NCBI GenBank assembly: GCA_001898335.1
Contig: MKTS01000011.1
Location: 20,791 to 84,790 of the forward strand
Reading direction: 5' to 3'
DNA: 64,000 nucleotides
Source of the DNA: Mucilaginibacter sp. 44-25
Lineage (GTDB): Bacteria; Bacteroidota; Bacteroidia; Sphingobacteriales; Sphingobacteriaceae
The notes below the pieces were generated by a model. It searched no databases. It had not been told where the DNA came from and saw only the letters and a list, made by a program, of their open reading frames with translations. Below are positions 34,575 to 43,559 of this stretch, piece by piece. Within the stretch, counting starts at the first letter, position 1; the number at the start of each line of letters is the position of its first letter. A program made the position numbers and the translations under genes.

Positions 34575-37468
34575 ACCCTTATCAGAAAGGTGCTGCGTGG
34601 AGAATCTGGGATCTTCAGATTCAAACTATTCTTGACGATGGCTACAAATCACTAGCAACCTATTATGAGCCACTTAAAGGACTTGATGCCGAAAAATGGG
34701 GGAGCTTCGTTAGCAGGGTTGGTGGTGAAAGCAATGCTTTATTGTATGATAGTAAAGCCTATTTTGGTAACGACACAATTCCTAAAAATGAACGTTGCGT
34801 AAATCATGTCAGCACATTCTTTGCCTTTCTTGAAATTTATAAACCACATCTTGGCTTAATTGGTATTACAGATCACAATTATCATGACGAAATGTTGTTG
34901 GATGAATTCGCTTCAAAAGCGAAAAATGCAACATGTCAGGTATTGTGTGGTGTTGAAATTAATGTTAGCGGTATTCATATGCTGGTTTATTTCGCCGCGC
35001 CTCCATATAGTAAAACAACCTTTTCAGAAGGTGTGAAGACGTTCCTTTCAAAAATTGGAGTAGATGCACCCAAAACAGGTAATGTTTTAAATGTTTGTAA
35101 TAAAGCACCACAGGATGTTATAAAGGAAATACAAGTCTCCGATGGTATCTTCATTTATCCACATTGCAATTCAGACAATGGGCTTTTTCAGGAGCGCCCG
35201 AGAACAGATAGGACTTTGTTATCTAATATCTTCAATCATTTGCCTGCCATTGTCCTGCAAAGTAACAATAAGGAAAGTATAGAAAAAGTAGCTAATTATA
35301 TTGCCACCAATCCCTCCCTATTTAAATCTAAAGCCATTTTTACTACGGCCTCTGACGCCAGATGTCTCAATGAATATGGTAAAGCAGATAAAGATGGCAA
35401 CTATCAATGGATCAAAGCAGACCCTACTTTTAACGGCTTCAAACAGATTTTATATGAGCCTACGTCGAGAGTACGTATTGAAAAAGAGCGGCCGGAAGAT
35501 AAACAGGATTACTTGGTAATTGACAACGTTAGATTTATTGGTAAGGCAACCGACATAACTTTTCCCCAAGCTAAGATTGAGGTTAACGATAAACTGAACG
35601 CTATTATTGGAGGTAAGTCGTCTGGAAAATCCATCTTACTTTATTATATCGCTAAAACGATTGACTCTAAACAGGTTAGTCATAAAATTGCGGATTCTAA
35701 ATTGGATCTGGCCTATGATTTTGAAAAAGAACCGGAATTTGATTTTGAGGTAAAGTGGAAAGATGGAGAAACCTTTACACTAAAAAATAACACACAGGAA
35801 AAGTCTCGCCAGATCACCTACGTACCGCAGATGTATATCAATTACCTGGCTGAGAAAGGCGGCCAATCTGAGCTTCGGAAATTGATTCAGGAAATCCTGG
35901 AGCAAAAACCCGAATTTAAGGTGCTCTATGACGCTCAAGTAGTAATTGTAACTGAAAACAAAGTAAAGTTGACGGCGGCGATTGAAACTTATTTTCAGAT
36001 TAGGGAACAGTTAAAAGCAAACGCAGCGAGTATCCGCTCTAAGGGGGACAAAAAAGCAAGGGAAGAAAATATTAGGCAAAAAATTGAAGAAATTGACGCG
36101 CTTCGCAAAAGCTCGGGGTTTACGCCAGAGGAGGAAACGAGATATCAGGAACTAAGGACTTTGCAAAGCATTTATTCTTCCCGTTTTACAAACCTCACCG
36201 GCTTTAAACAAACGTATGAAAGTGATTATGTAAACCATCTAACAACATTAAAAACTAATATTGGACCATCTTTAAATAATATTCATATTAACACGGTTGC
36301 TAAATTTCTCAGAGTAAGTTTCCTTGGTGAATTCATCAGCAAAGAGATTTTAAGTGATAATAAGCGCATCAATGACCTATTAGATGAATTGATTGCCAAG
36401 GCAAGGCGAAGAATAGAAAAGGTAGATGATCTTTTGGTTCTAAACGATGAGAGGCTGGCCTACTTTAGGGGTTTGATATCTCCCTATCTTCAAAGAATTA
36501 AAAACCAGGAGAAACTTGATGAGCTCAATGAGGTAATAAGCCAGGAGCAACTTGTGTTGGATGAAATTGCGGGTTTTGAGACGACAAGAAGCACTTTATT
36601 GGATAGCCAGGTAACGGCAAAAAAAGATTTTTTAAAGGCATACGAAAATATCTTTGAATCTTATAAAGCTATTGCCGATACCGTAAATTCCAACCCTGAT
36701 TTTAGTAATATAAGCATTGAAAAAGGCATTATCCTATCATCAAAAGTCGTTTTCAATATTTCAAAATTCCGTGAAAATATTATTAGTCTAATTAATAGCC
36801 AGGGCTATTTAAGTAGTAAGATTGGTACTTTCATTAATGGCGACAATAACTTTATCTATGATGAAGCAACCCATCTTCAAAGCATAGAGTTGTTTTTTGA
36901 AAAAATATTAAATTATGAGTCAAGCGGTATCAAATTTAATGCAGGAGGTGACGTACCGACAGTTGCCAAAAAATTATTTCAGGACTTTTTTATAGTCAAA
37001 TATGAATTGTCTCAAAATCAAGAAAGCATCCTTAAAATGTCTCCCGGGAAAAAGGGAATGATTTTGCTCTTTTTAATTTTGCATCTTAGTAATGCCGCTT
37101 ATCCGATTTTAATTGATCAGCCAGAAGATAACTTGGATAACCGTACGGTTTACAAGGAATTAAAAGAGTTCATAAAAGAAAAAAAGATAACACGACAGAT
37201 CATTATTGTTACCCATAACGCGAATTTGGTGGTACCTACCGACGCTGAAAATATTATAATAGCAAATCAGAATGGTCAGGATAACAGTAAGGACAATGAA
37301 AAATATCGATTTGAATATATAACGGGCTCTCTGGAGAATTCATTTGAAAATACCTCAGCAATTGGTATACTAAATCAAATGGGAGTTAAAGAGCACGTAT
37401 GTGATATCTTGGAAGGAGGTAGTGATGCGTTCATGGAAAGAGAATTGAAGTACAATTTAAAGGAATGA
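34571..37468 (+). CDS. TrlF-like PHP/SMC-type AAA ATPase, candidate defence protein
   Basis: The 965-aa protein has an N-terminal PHP-phosphoesterase-like domain (IGITDHNYHDEM, CGVEINV, YPHCNSDNG, TTASDARC over residues about 95-265). The first PHP motif, normally HxH, reads WDLQIQT (residues 13-19). An SMC/ABC-type ATPase follows with IIGGKSSGKS near 342-351, a long coiled-coil region (about 460-700), ILIDQPEDNLDNR (Walker B and D-loop, near 847) and IIVTHN. Related PHP-AAA proteins occur in mobile elements and are suspected of defence. Here it sits as ICE cargo beside the integrase; nucleic acid cleavage after sensing is inferred. Confidence 0.8.
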   Translation: MNPYQKGAAWRIWDLQIQTILDDGYKSLATYYEPLKGLDAEKWGSFVSRVGGESNALLYDSKAYFGNDTIPKNERCVNHVSTFFAFLEIYKPHLGLIGITDHNYHDEMLLDEFASKAKNATCQVLCGVEINVSGIHMLVYFAAPPYSKTTFSEGVKTFLSKIGVDAPKTGNVLNVCNKAPQDVIKEIQVSDGIFIYPHCNSDNGLFQERPRTDRTLLSNIFNHLPAIVLQSNNKESIEKVANYIATNPSLFKSKAIFTTASDARCLNEYGKADKDGNYQWIKADPTFNGFKQILYEPTSRVRIEKERPEDKQDYLVIDNVRFIGKATDITFPQAKIEVNDKLNAIIGGKSSGKSILLYYIAKTIDSKQVSHKIADSKLDLAYDFEKEPEFDFEVKWKDGETFTLKNNTQEKSRQITYVPQMYINYLAEKGGQSELRKLIQEILEQKPEFKVLYDAQVVIVTENKVKLTAAIETYFQIREQLKANAASIRSKGDKKAREENIRQKIEEIDALRKSSGFTPEEETRYQELRTLQSIYSSRFTNLTGFKQTYESDYVNHLTTLKTNIGPSLNNIHINTVAKFLRVSFLGEFISKEILSDNKRINDLLDELIAKARRRIEKVDDLLVLNDERLAYFRGLISPYLQRIKNQEKLDELNEVISQEQLVLDEIAGFETTRSTLLDSQVTAKKDFLKAYENIFESYKAIADTVNSNPDFSNISIEKGIILSSKVVFNISKFRENIISLINSQGYLSSKIGTFINGDNNFIYDEATHLQSIELFFEKILNYESSGIKFNAGGDVPTVAKKLFQDFFIVKYELSQNQESILKMSPGKKGMILLFLILHLSNAAYPILIDQPEDNLDNRTVYKELKEFIKEKKITRQIIIVTHNANLVVPTDAENIIIANQNGQDNSKDNEKYRFEYITGSLENSFENTSAIGILNQMGVKEHVCDILEGGSDAFMERELKYNLKE

Positions 37469-37508
37469 TTTATATGTGCTAACATAAAAATATCAAGTTG
37501 TGATTATT

Positions 37509-38789
37509 CTATTTCAGGCTGCTTTTTTGCTTAACAATTAGAGCTGAATTTATTGCATTAGTAATAATACTGTCTTCAATATCGTCAAGATAAGTCCTCG
37601 TTTGCTTTTCAGTTTCATGCCCCATAGCTTCCTGTATTATTTTTATATCGACATCAGCTTCATTTAAGTGGCTAGCAAAGCCATGACGAAGCGCATTTGA
37701 TGTGAATTTTTTGTGCCAGCCAATTGCTGAAGCCATCGCTTTTGAATCTTCATTAAAATCTTTTAATGCAGAATCAATTCTGGCATCAATTTTTTTCGAG
37801 GTATCATGTTCCTTCAAAATAAATGGGAATACATAACCGGCATCTGATTGATTTGGCAGTTTTTTAAAAATTTCAAGAATCTCCAACGCGACAGGATGAA
37901 GTTCAAAATCATAATGTCTTTTATTTTTTGTCCGTTTGTATGTCAAGCCATTGTTTTGAATATCATCCCACTTTAGCCTCACTATATCGTTAAAGTTCAT
38001 TCCACGAGCATAATACATAAATTGCATTATCAAATGAGATTTGTAGATCCGGGTTTCCTTGGCAGGTTTTAAATTCAGGAGTCTTTGCCAATAATCAGCT
38101 TTGATAGACCTTTTCTTGGTCCTTATTTTCTTGTATGCCTTGAACTTAATATATTGCTTAGGATGATGGTCTTTTGTACAAAGCCCGTCAAGAATGGCAA
38201 GATTCCAAATTCTATAATATGTCCTTAAATAGTTACTGATTGTTGACTCTGCTTTACCGGTTAATTGTTTCTCATAAGCTTCATGGTCGGCCTTAGTAAA
38301 TGCAAGAAACATCTTATCCTTTTCCTTCAACAACTTTTTTAAAGTAAGATTAAAATTATAAAAAACATCCGCATAGCCATGATTATCAACTCCCCGATAA
38401 TTATCCTCTATCATTTTCGTATAAGCCATAATCTTATTTGGCTTATCTGCTACCGCAATTATTCTCTCCTTGCTGTTAAGGGTTGTTTTGATTTCTATAG
38501 GAGTGATATTCCGTCCTCCTTTCTCCGCAAGCTTCATTTCAAAGCCGATGTCTTCCAACATTACGTCAATTCTCGCGGCTAATTCTTTATATCTAGGGTG
38601 ACTGGTCAATGGATAAGCTTTTTCGCTATCCCAGTTCTCGACAGACGAACTAAAGCCGGTTGCCATATAAGTCCGCACTCTGTTGTGGGTCATTTTGATT
38701 CTAACCTCATGCTCACCTGCAATTTGATTCTTATCATTTTCCTGAATTTCTTTATAAATCCAAAGAAATGGTGTTATGCCTATTTTCAT
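37509..38789 (-). CDS. int: tyrosine recombinase/integrase of the ICE
   Basis: The 426-aa protein has an N-terminal arm-binding region, a SAM-like core-binding domain (about 130-220), and a catalytic domain with ARGMNFNDIVRLKW (first Arg), RTKNKRH (Lys), NALRHGFASHL (second Arg; the usual preceding His is Ser/Asn-like), EAMGHE (His) and TRTYLDD (nucleophile Tyr). It drives integration and excision. It is transcribed toward the element interior and lies 159 bp from the tRNA-Ala fragment, the typical arrangement for tRNA-targeting ICEs. Confidence 0.93.
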   Translation of the reverse strand: MKIGITPFLWIYKEIQENDKNQIAGEHEVRIKMTHNRVRTYMATGFSSSVENWDSEKAYPLTSHPRYKELAARIDVMLEDIGFEMKLAEKGGRNITPIEIKTTLNSKERIIAVADKPNKIMAYTKMIEDNYRGVDNHGYADVFYNFNLTLKKLLKEKDKMFLAFTKADHEAYEKQLTGKAESTISNYLRTYYRIWNLAILDGLCTKDHHPKQYIKFKAYKKIRTKKRSIKADYWQRLLNLKPAKETRIYKSHLIMQFMYYARGMNFNDIVRLKWDDIQNNGLTYKRTKNKRHYDFELHPVALEILEIFKKLPNQSDAGYVFPFILKEHDTSKKIDARIDSALKDFNEDSKAMASAIGWHKKFTSNALRHGFASHLNEADVDIKIIQEAMGHETEKQTRTYLDDIEDSIITNAINSALIVKQKSSLK

Positions 38790-38814
38790 TTTATTATTTT
38801 ACTTTTGCCCGGGT

Positions 38815-38860
38815 AACACTCAGGTAACACAAAAGTACTTAAATGCTCTTATAAAAACAA
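38815..38860 (-). promoter_or_regulatory. integrase promoter and direct repeats
   Basis: On the minus strand TACTTTTG (38837-38830) matches the TAnnTTTG -7 box, with TTG (38860-38858) 20 bp upstream. Next to it lies a direct repeat GGTAACAC at 38814-38821 and 38823-38830 on the + strand. The repeats may be integrase arm sites or an operator. Confidence 0.6.
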
Positions 38861-38947
38861 GAACTAAAACAAGAAAATTCAACATAATATACTGTTAATT
38901 AAGTAGTTGGATGAAATTCATAACTATCGATAATTTCTAAAATCACT

Positions 38948-38990
38948 GATGGCATGCAAGAGGTCATCGGTTCGACTCCGATATTCTCCA
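38948..38990 (+). other. attR: 3' fragment of tRNA-Ala(GGC)
   Basis: The sequence has an anticodon-loop match ATGGCAT (anticodon GGC), the 3' stem half GCAAG, a variable loop AGGTC, a T arm ATCGG-TTCGACT-CCGAT (38966-38982), and the acceptor 3' half ATTCTCC plus discriminator A at 38990. The bases upstream do not pair with the anticodon stem, so only the 3' portion is present. A 3' tRNA duplication beside an integrase is the classical right attachment site; the intact tRNA should lie beyond the left end of the window. Confidence 0.8.
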
Positions 38991-39000
38991 CTCTTTTCGC

Positions 39001-39044
39001 AAAATCCGCCGAATTTCGCATGAAATCGGCGGATTTTCTTTTTC
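39001..39044 (+). terminator. Rho-independent terminator after the tRNA fragment
   Basis: AAAATCCGCCGA pairs with TCGGCGGATTTT around a smaller ATTTC/GAAAT stem, followed by CTTTTTC. This is probably the natural terminator of the original chromosomal tRNA-Ala gene, now left behind the attR junction. Confidence 0.78.
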
Positions 39045-39326
39045 ACGTACAGTCTTTAATTGTAATGCTGCCATTATGTACGTGTAAATTCAGAAATTAT
39101 CGAATAATTTTATACCAAAAATTTAAGTATTGCTAAAGAGGTAGAACGAGATTCACTTTATAGTGCAATTTCGCTGAGTGTGCCCATTCCTCATATAAGT
39201 TTCGTAGTTCACCACGGATCTTTGAGAATTACAACCGTTTTTAAAGCAATACTTGGAGGGATAAATATGGGGTTTTTAGTTCCCATATTTGCAAGCTTAA
39301 ATCATTTATTGTGTATCTTTTATGCT

Positions 39327-40103
39327 ATGACACAGGTAGATTTGAAACTAAAAACTTTACGGGTTAATTTAAGAAAATATGGTAAAATCATAGCTAAGGA
39401 TGTTGCTTATAGATACCACCCAGCAACTGAACCTAAGGAAGAAATATGCGTTTTCTGCAGTTCTACATCAAATATAACAAAGGAACATGTTCTACCAAAA
39501 TGGTTAATCGAAACAGAATTACATAACACTATGACGTCAGTTGTAAACAAACAAACCGTTATTTACAACAGGGCGTTAGTACCAGCATGTTCAGAATGCA
39601 ATAATTCTATACTTGCGTTTATTGAGAAACACATTATTAGAGCGATTCAAAACATGGATGTATTTAACGATTGCAGCAATTATGATGTATGCAATATTAT
39701 TCGCTGGCTGGAAATAATTGATTACAAATTACAAGTTCTTGACTGTCGTCGTAAATACATTAAATATGGAAATTCTGAATATGACCATGATTGGGGGAAA
39801 TTCCCGGTTTCAATGATGAGACATTTTCTTACTATGAATCCTTGGAAATCATATAGTTGGCTTCGTAATTCCCAACGCCGTATAACAATAAAGGAAAAAA
39901 TAGATGGCTTAAATTCATTTGTTGTAATAAGGCCTTGTGTCCCTAACTTTTATTTTTTTAACCTTCCAAACGAATATATTTTCCTAAGTTTTCCAACATG
40001 CCGGATTGCAATTTTTTATTTTTTTAAAAAACGGTATAAGTATTATGAATATGCTGCCGCAGAAGCTTTAGATATTATAAAAAAGGTAATTGAGTCAGAT
40101 TAA
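39327..40103 (+). CDS. HNH-like nuclease domain protein
   Basis: The 258-aa protein has a zinc-bound HNH pattern: CVFCSSTSN, TKEHVLPKWL and PACSECNNSIL (about residues 42-100). It is rich in aromatic residues in its C-terminal half. The ATG at 39327 was chosen because upstream sequence, including a possible start at 39180, contains a promoter-like TTG (39289) and TATCTTTT (39314-39321). It lies directly outside the ICE junction and is AT-rich; it may be an independent defence or restriction gene. The substrate is unknown. Confidence 0.62.
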   Translation: MTQVDLKLKTLRVNLRKYGKIIAKDVAYRYHPATEPKEEICVFCSSTSNITKEHVLPKWLIETELHNTMTSVVNKQTVIYNRALVPACSECNNSILAFIEKHIIRAIQNMDVFNDCSNYDVCNIIRWLEIIDYKLQVLDCRRKYIKYGNSEYDHDWGKFPVSMMRHFLTMNPWKSYSWLRNSQRRITIKEKIDGLNSFVVIRPCVPNFYFFNLPNEYIFLSFPTCRIAIFYFFKKRYKYYEYAAAEALDIIKKVIESD

Positions 40104-40400
40104 AAATATTTATTAGGCTGTAATTAAAGCTGATCTTATCAAATCATTTACAAATCGGTTCGTTAAATACCCCGCCAATTTCAAAAAAGTAGAAGACAAC
40201 TTCTTTTCACAATTAAGCCGGATTCTGATACAATAAGTTAGTTTTTTGTCGTAACAAGTCATTTAGATCAATTTACCACACTGCGCTTCTGGCATACATT
40301 TAAATAATTTTTCCCATCTGGAAGTATTATTTCCCATCTCGCAAATGTCAACTTCAGTTTTTATTTAGAATTGATACTTTATTTCGCATAAAAATAGAGG
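40104..40400. promoter_or_regulatory. AT-rich upstream region with direct repeat
   Basis: I see no gene here. TTCCCATCT occurs twice, at 40311-40319 and 40331-40339, a 20-bp period that places both copies on the same DNA face. This could bind a regulator of the downstream permease gene. Confidence 0.35.
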
Positions 40401-41417
40401 ATGTTGTATGCGCTTTTTTTTATAATTGCTATAGTGGCTTTTGGCCTTAGCGCCGTATGCGGTGGCGGCGCCAGCTTTATATTGCTACCTTTTCTGGGCA
40501 TTATTTTACCTGCGGCCCAAGTGCCGGCTGCTATGTCTGTAGGGTCGGCGGCAAGCAGCGTTTCGCGGCTGTTGATCTTTAAAAAGCACATCCGGTGGGA
40601 TATTGTTATGCGTTTTGTACCGCCTGCATTACCCGCTGTTTGGTTAGGGGCCAAATTGTTAAGCAGCATTAACCCCGCTTGGATGGAATTTGTGATCGGG
40701 CTGTTTTTGGTCATTAACGTTCCGTTTATATTTAAAAAAGACGCCCCATCCCAAAAAAAGCGATCGAAGTGGATACTGCCTGTAATTGGTTTGGCTACAG
40801 GTTTTATTTCAGGACTAACTGGCGCTGTAGGTCTATTATTTAACCGCTTTTATCTTAATTACGGCCTCAGTAAGGAACAAATTATTGCTACCCGGGCGGC
40901 AAATGAACTACTATTGCATTTGGTTAAAATTATACTTTATGGAGCTTTTGGACTGCTTACCATGCAATCAGCGTGGGCAGGATTGCTTATTTCCGTTGCG
41001 GCGGTAGTTTCGGCATGGTGCACAAAAAAACTTTTATTATTATTTACAGAGCAGGGGTTCAGGCGAACCGGTTTCACAGCTATGGTACTTTCGGGCGTGT
41101 TGATGCTTGCCAGCTCAATACAAACCTTACGCACCAAAGAAAATGTAAAACTTGGGTTTACCTGGATTGAGCAAGGTATGGAAGCCCAATTAGCTACTAA
41201 ACAACAGCGCTATGCTGTTGAATTAAGCCTTAGTGAGGGAATAGAACTGGAACGTGCCATTAAACTTACAGACCTTCCCTTCGCAACACAACAACAGATT
41301 TCCCGACTTGCGCAAAACGCCCGTATCATGCTTATTGAAGAAGTCTTGGGCTGGGGCAGCCGCTCCTACGAGTTATATGTAAAGAGAAACGGACAATTGA
41401 TCAAATATGATTTTTAA
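40401..41417 (+). CDS. TauE/SafE-family permease with C-terminal extension
   Basis: The 338-aa protein has about eight transmembrane helices, with the family GGGASFILLPFLGI repeat near the N-terminus and GFISGLTGAVG midway. TauE/SafE proteins export or import sulfite, sulfonates or other anions. Residues after about 240 form an extra soluble tail (EQGMEAQLATKQQRYAVELSLSEG) not usual for the family, possibly regulatory. The substrate cannot be predicted. Confidence 0.85.
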   Translation: MLYALFFIIAIVAFGLSAVCGGGASFILLPFLGIILPAAQVPAAMSVGSAASSVSRLLIFKKHIRWDIVMRFVPPALPAVWLGAKLLSSINPAWMEFVIGLFLVINVPFIFKKDAPSQKKRSKWILPVIGLATGFISGLTGAVGLLFNRFYLNYGLSKEQIIATRAANELLLHLVKIILYGAFGLLTMQSAWAGLLISVAAVVSAWCTKKLLLLFTEQGFRRTGFTAMVLSGVLMLASSIQTLRTKENVKLGFTWIEQGMEAQLATKQQRYAVELSLSEGIELERAIKLTDLPFATQQQISRLAQNARIMLIEEVLGWGSRSYELYVKRNGQLIKYDF

Positions 41418-41443
41418 TAATCAATCTCCTGAAAAAGAAATGC

Positions 41444-41731
41444 TTAGTTCAGCACAATTTTATCGAAGTAAATTTCGGGCAGCATTAGGATGCCTTTTTC
41501 ACCACAGTCTGTTTCAATCACATGTATGTACTGGTAGTTGTTACACAACTGGTCATAAATCTGGTCAACCAGTTTAACAGTGAAGGAAGTCTTATCGGCA
41601 ACAGCGTTGCTTTGTAAGCACATTACGGTGTTTTTACTTTTCAGGGCAAAATCATAAATGTAGCCCTCAGAATGCAATTGGGTAAGCCTGCTGGTGAGCG
41701 TACTGCTCACTCTTTTCTTTGTACTGTTCAT
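41444..41731 (-). CDS. small conserved protein of the family misnamed PRPP synthetase
   Basis: The 95-aa soluble protein has a helical start (LTSRLTQLHSEGYIYDFAL) and a beta-strand-rich rest (HVIETDCGEKGILMLPE). The layout resembles a small Bacteroidota family often labelled phosphoribosylpyrophosphate synthetase, although it lacks any PRPP-binding motif. I do not accept that function. It is convergent with the TauE gene. Confidence 0.6.
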   Translation of the reverse strand: MNSTKKRVSSTLTSRLTQLHSEGYIYDFALKSKNTVMCLQSNAVADKTSFTVKLVDQIYDQLCNNYQYIHVIETDCGEKGILMLPEIYFDKIVLN

Positions 41732-41847
41732 GATGTAAAACGGATTTACTAAATATCAGCAAATATTAATCCAATGTTACATTAACGAGCTAACAATCAA
41801 ACTATTGCCAAACGCTGCAAAAAGTAATCTTATTTTACCCCAATTAT

Positions 41848-42201
41848 TTAAATGGTTATAAATAGAGAGCTACGCGCTGCCGGCTTTACATTTCTGCTTC
41901 TATGCCCTTTGCCTGTAATGTCTTCCATCAAAAGTATGTCACCATTCTCAAAGATCCGCTTTTCGCCTGTTGATGTTTCAATTTCCACTGCCCCGTCCAA
42001 TAACACCACATACTGCCTTTGAGGTGCCGTATGCAAATCATCGTAAGCCGGAGACACCTTCCGAAACATGAGTTCCTTAACCGGTAATTTTTCGGAAAGG
42101 TAGCCTATTGCCCCTTTGTCTGTAAGCGGATAATAAAGGTCTTGAAAATGACTGTCGCCAAACTCATCAGCAAATACCCTGGTTACTTTAAATGTTTCCA
42201 T
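41848..42201 (-). CDS. cupin-domain protein
   Basis: The 117-aa protein has a beta-barrel cupin pattern: QRQYVVLLDGAVEIETSTGEKRIFENGDILLMEDITGKGHRSRN. It contains a final GHRS histidine, a likely metal ligand, but few other cupin histidines, so metal binding is uncertain. It lies downstream of the hydrolase gene on the same strand but after a terminator. Confidence 0.78.
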   Translation of the reverse strand: METFKVTRVFADEFGDSHFQDLYYPLTDKGAIGYLSEKLPVKELMFRKVSPAYDDLHTAPQRQYVVLLDGAVEIETSTGEKRIFENGDILLMEDITGKGHRSRNVKPAARSSLFITI

Positions 42202-42223
42202 ACAATGAAAGTACTTATAAAAA

Positions 42224-42254
42224 CAAAGGGCGCCTTACGCACCCTTTGTTTTTT
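42224..42254 (-). terminator. terminator between hydrolase and cupin genes
   Basis: CAAAGGG (42224-42230) pairs with CCCTTTG (42242-42248). T runs are present in both directions, so it can end transcription of the minus-strand hydrolase gene. Confidence 0.68.
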
Positions 42255-42266
42255 ACGCTGATATTA

Positions 42267-43085
42267 TCAGGATTGTATGAATGCTAAAATATCGGCATTT
42301 ATAGTAGCAGCCTCAGTAGTAGGCATACCATGCGGAAAACCCGGATAAGTGATCAGCTTACCGTTTTTTAATAATTTGATCGCTTTTTTTGCCGAGTTAT
42401 CAATAGGTACTATCTGGTCGTCTTCGCCGTGTAATACCAATACCGGGATATCTACACTTTTAAGGTCTTCGGTAAAATCCGTTTCTGAGAAAGCCTTTAT
42501 GCCGTCATGATGAGCAAGCACACTGCCCATCATACCCTGCCTCCACCAGTTTTTACGGATGCCTTCAGAAGCTTTCGCTCCTTCGCGGTTATAACCATAG
42601 AACGGGATGGTAAAGTCTTCAAAATATTGCGGCCTGTTAAAAGCGGTACCCTGGCGTATCTCATCAAAAACTGACATTGGTACACCATCCGGATTGGCTT
42701 CGGTTTGCAGCATCAGCGGGGTAACCGCGCTGATAAGTACAGCTTTGCTTACAATACCTTTACCGTATTTGGCTACATACCTGATCACCTCGCCACCACC
42801 TGTTGAGTGGCCTACATGTATGGCATCCTTAAGACCCAAAAAATCATAAAGCTCAGCAGCGTCGTTCACATAGGTTTCCATGTCATTACCGGTTGCCGTT
42901 TGTGTTGAACGACCGTGACCACGGCGGTCATGTGCTATTACACGGTAACCTTTTTGCGAGAAAAACATCATTTGCGCGTCCCAGTCATCGCTGGATAATG
43001 GCCATCCATGATGAAACACAATGGGTTGCCCTTTTCCCCAGTCTTTGTAATAGATCTCGGTACCGTCTTTAGTTGTAAATTTCAT
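42267..43085 (-). CDS. alpha/beta hydrolase, non-haem haloperoxidase-like
   Basis: The 272-aa protein has family motifs HHGWPLSSDDWDAQ (oxyanion region), HDRRGHGRS, GHSTGGGE (nucleophile Ser near residue 98), HGEDDQIVP (acid) and FPHGMP (catalytic His). These belong to the non-haem chloroperoxidase/esterase group. Natural substrates are unknown; hydrolysis of esters or perhydrolysis is expected. It has no signal peptide, so it is cytoplasmic. CsbD, another stress-type gene, lies just upstream on the same strand. Confidence 0.9.
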   Translation of the reverse strand: MKFTTKDGTEIYYKDWGKGQPIVFHHGWPLSSDDWDAQMMFFSQKGYRVIAHDRRGHGRSTQTATGNDMETYVNDAAELYDFLGLKDAIHVGHSTGGGEVIRYVAKYGKGIVSKAVLISAVTPLMLQTEANPDGVPMSVFDEIRQGTAFNRPQYFEDFTIPFYGYNREGAKASEGIRKNWWRQGMMGSVLAHHDGIKAFSETDFTEDLKSVDIPVLVLHGEDDQIVPIDNSAKKAIKLLKNGKLITYPGFPHGMPTTEAATINADILAFIQS

Positions 43086-43211
43086 AGTTTTTGTAGTAAG
43101 TGAGTTGAAAAATAAACTGATTGAGGTTATAGATAAAGTTTAAAACTTCTGGCAGCCACATATGGTGTACATGCTTACCTGCTTTAACTATTCCTTAAAG
43201 TTCTAATTTAG

Positions 43212-43240
43212 CGAAAAAAAAGAAAGGCCTTACGGCCTTA
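43212..43240 (-). terminator. terminator of the csbD gene
   Basis: On the minus strand AAGGCC, a GTAA loop and GGCCTT are followed by a TCTTTTTTTT run. Confidence 0.68.
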
Positions 43241-43251
43241 ACATTATTTTA

Positions 43252-43437
43252 TTATAAACTTTTTAACCAGTCTATTAATCCCTCACGGGTTTTGCCGGTT
43301 TTTTGCTGCAGGCGCCCAAGCGTTTCGTCGTCCTTACCTTCTTCCCATTTCAGATCATCATCCGTAAGATCTGCATACGCTTGTTTAATTTTTCCTTTCA
43401 GCTCGTTCCAGCCGCCTTTTAATTCTAATTTATCCAT
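43252..43437 (-). CDS. CsbD-family stress protein
   Basis: The 61-aa protein matches Csb[39 protein letters not shown], and a helical end. In other bacteria csbD genes belong to general stress regulons; the biochemical role is unknown. Short, acidic and hydrophilic, as usual for the family. Confidence 0.9.
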   Translation of the reverse strand: MDKLELKGGWNELKGKIKQAYADLTDDDLKWEEGKDDETLGRLQQKTGKTREGLIDWLKSL

Positions 43438-43559
43438 TGCTTGTTTCTCCTAAATTTAGATGTTTAAAAGGAACGCTAAACGGGCTATTTGGTTTGTAGG
43501 TAATAAATAAAAAAGAGATACTAAATCCTGTTTCTTGATTCTATTATCTTTATTCTTCT

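Noticed and set aside
39180..39326. Longer start for the HNH-like protein
   Set aside because: The segment contains a TTG/TATCTTTT promoter-like pair and adds residues that do not fit the domain.
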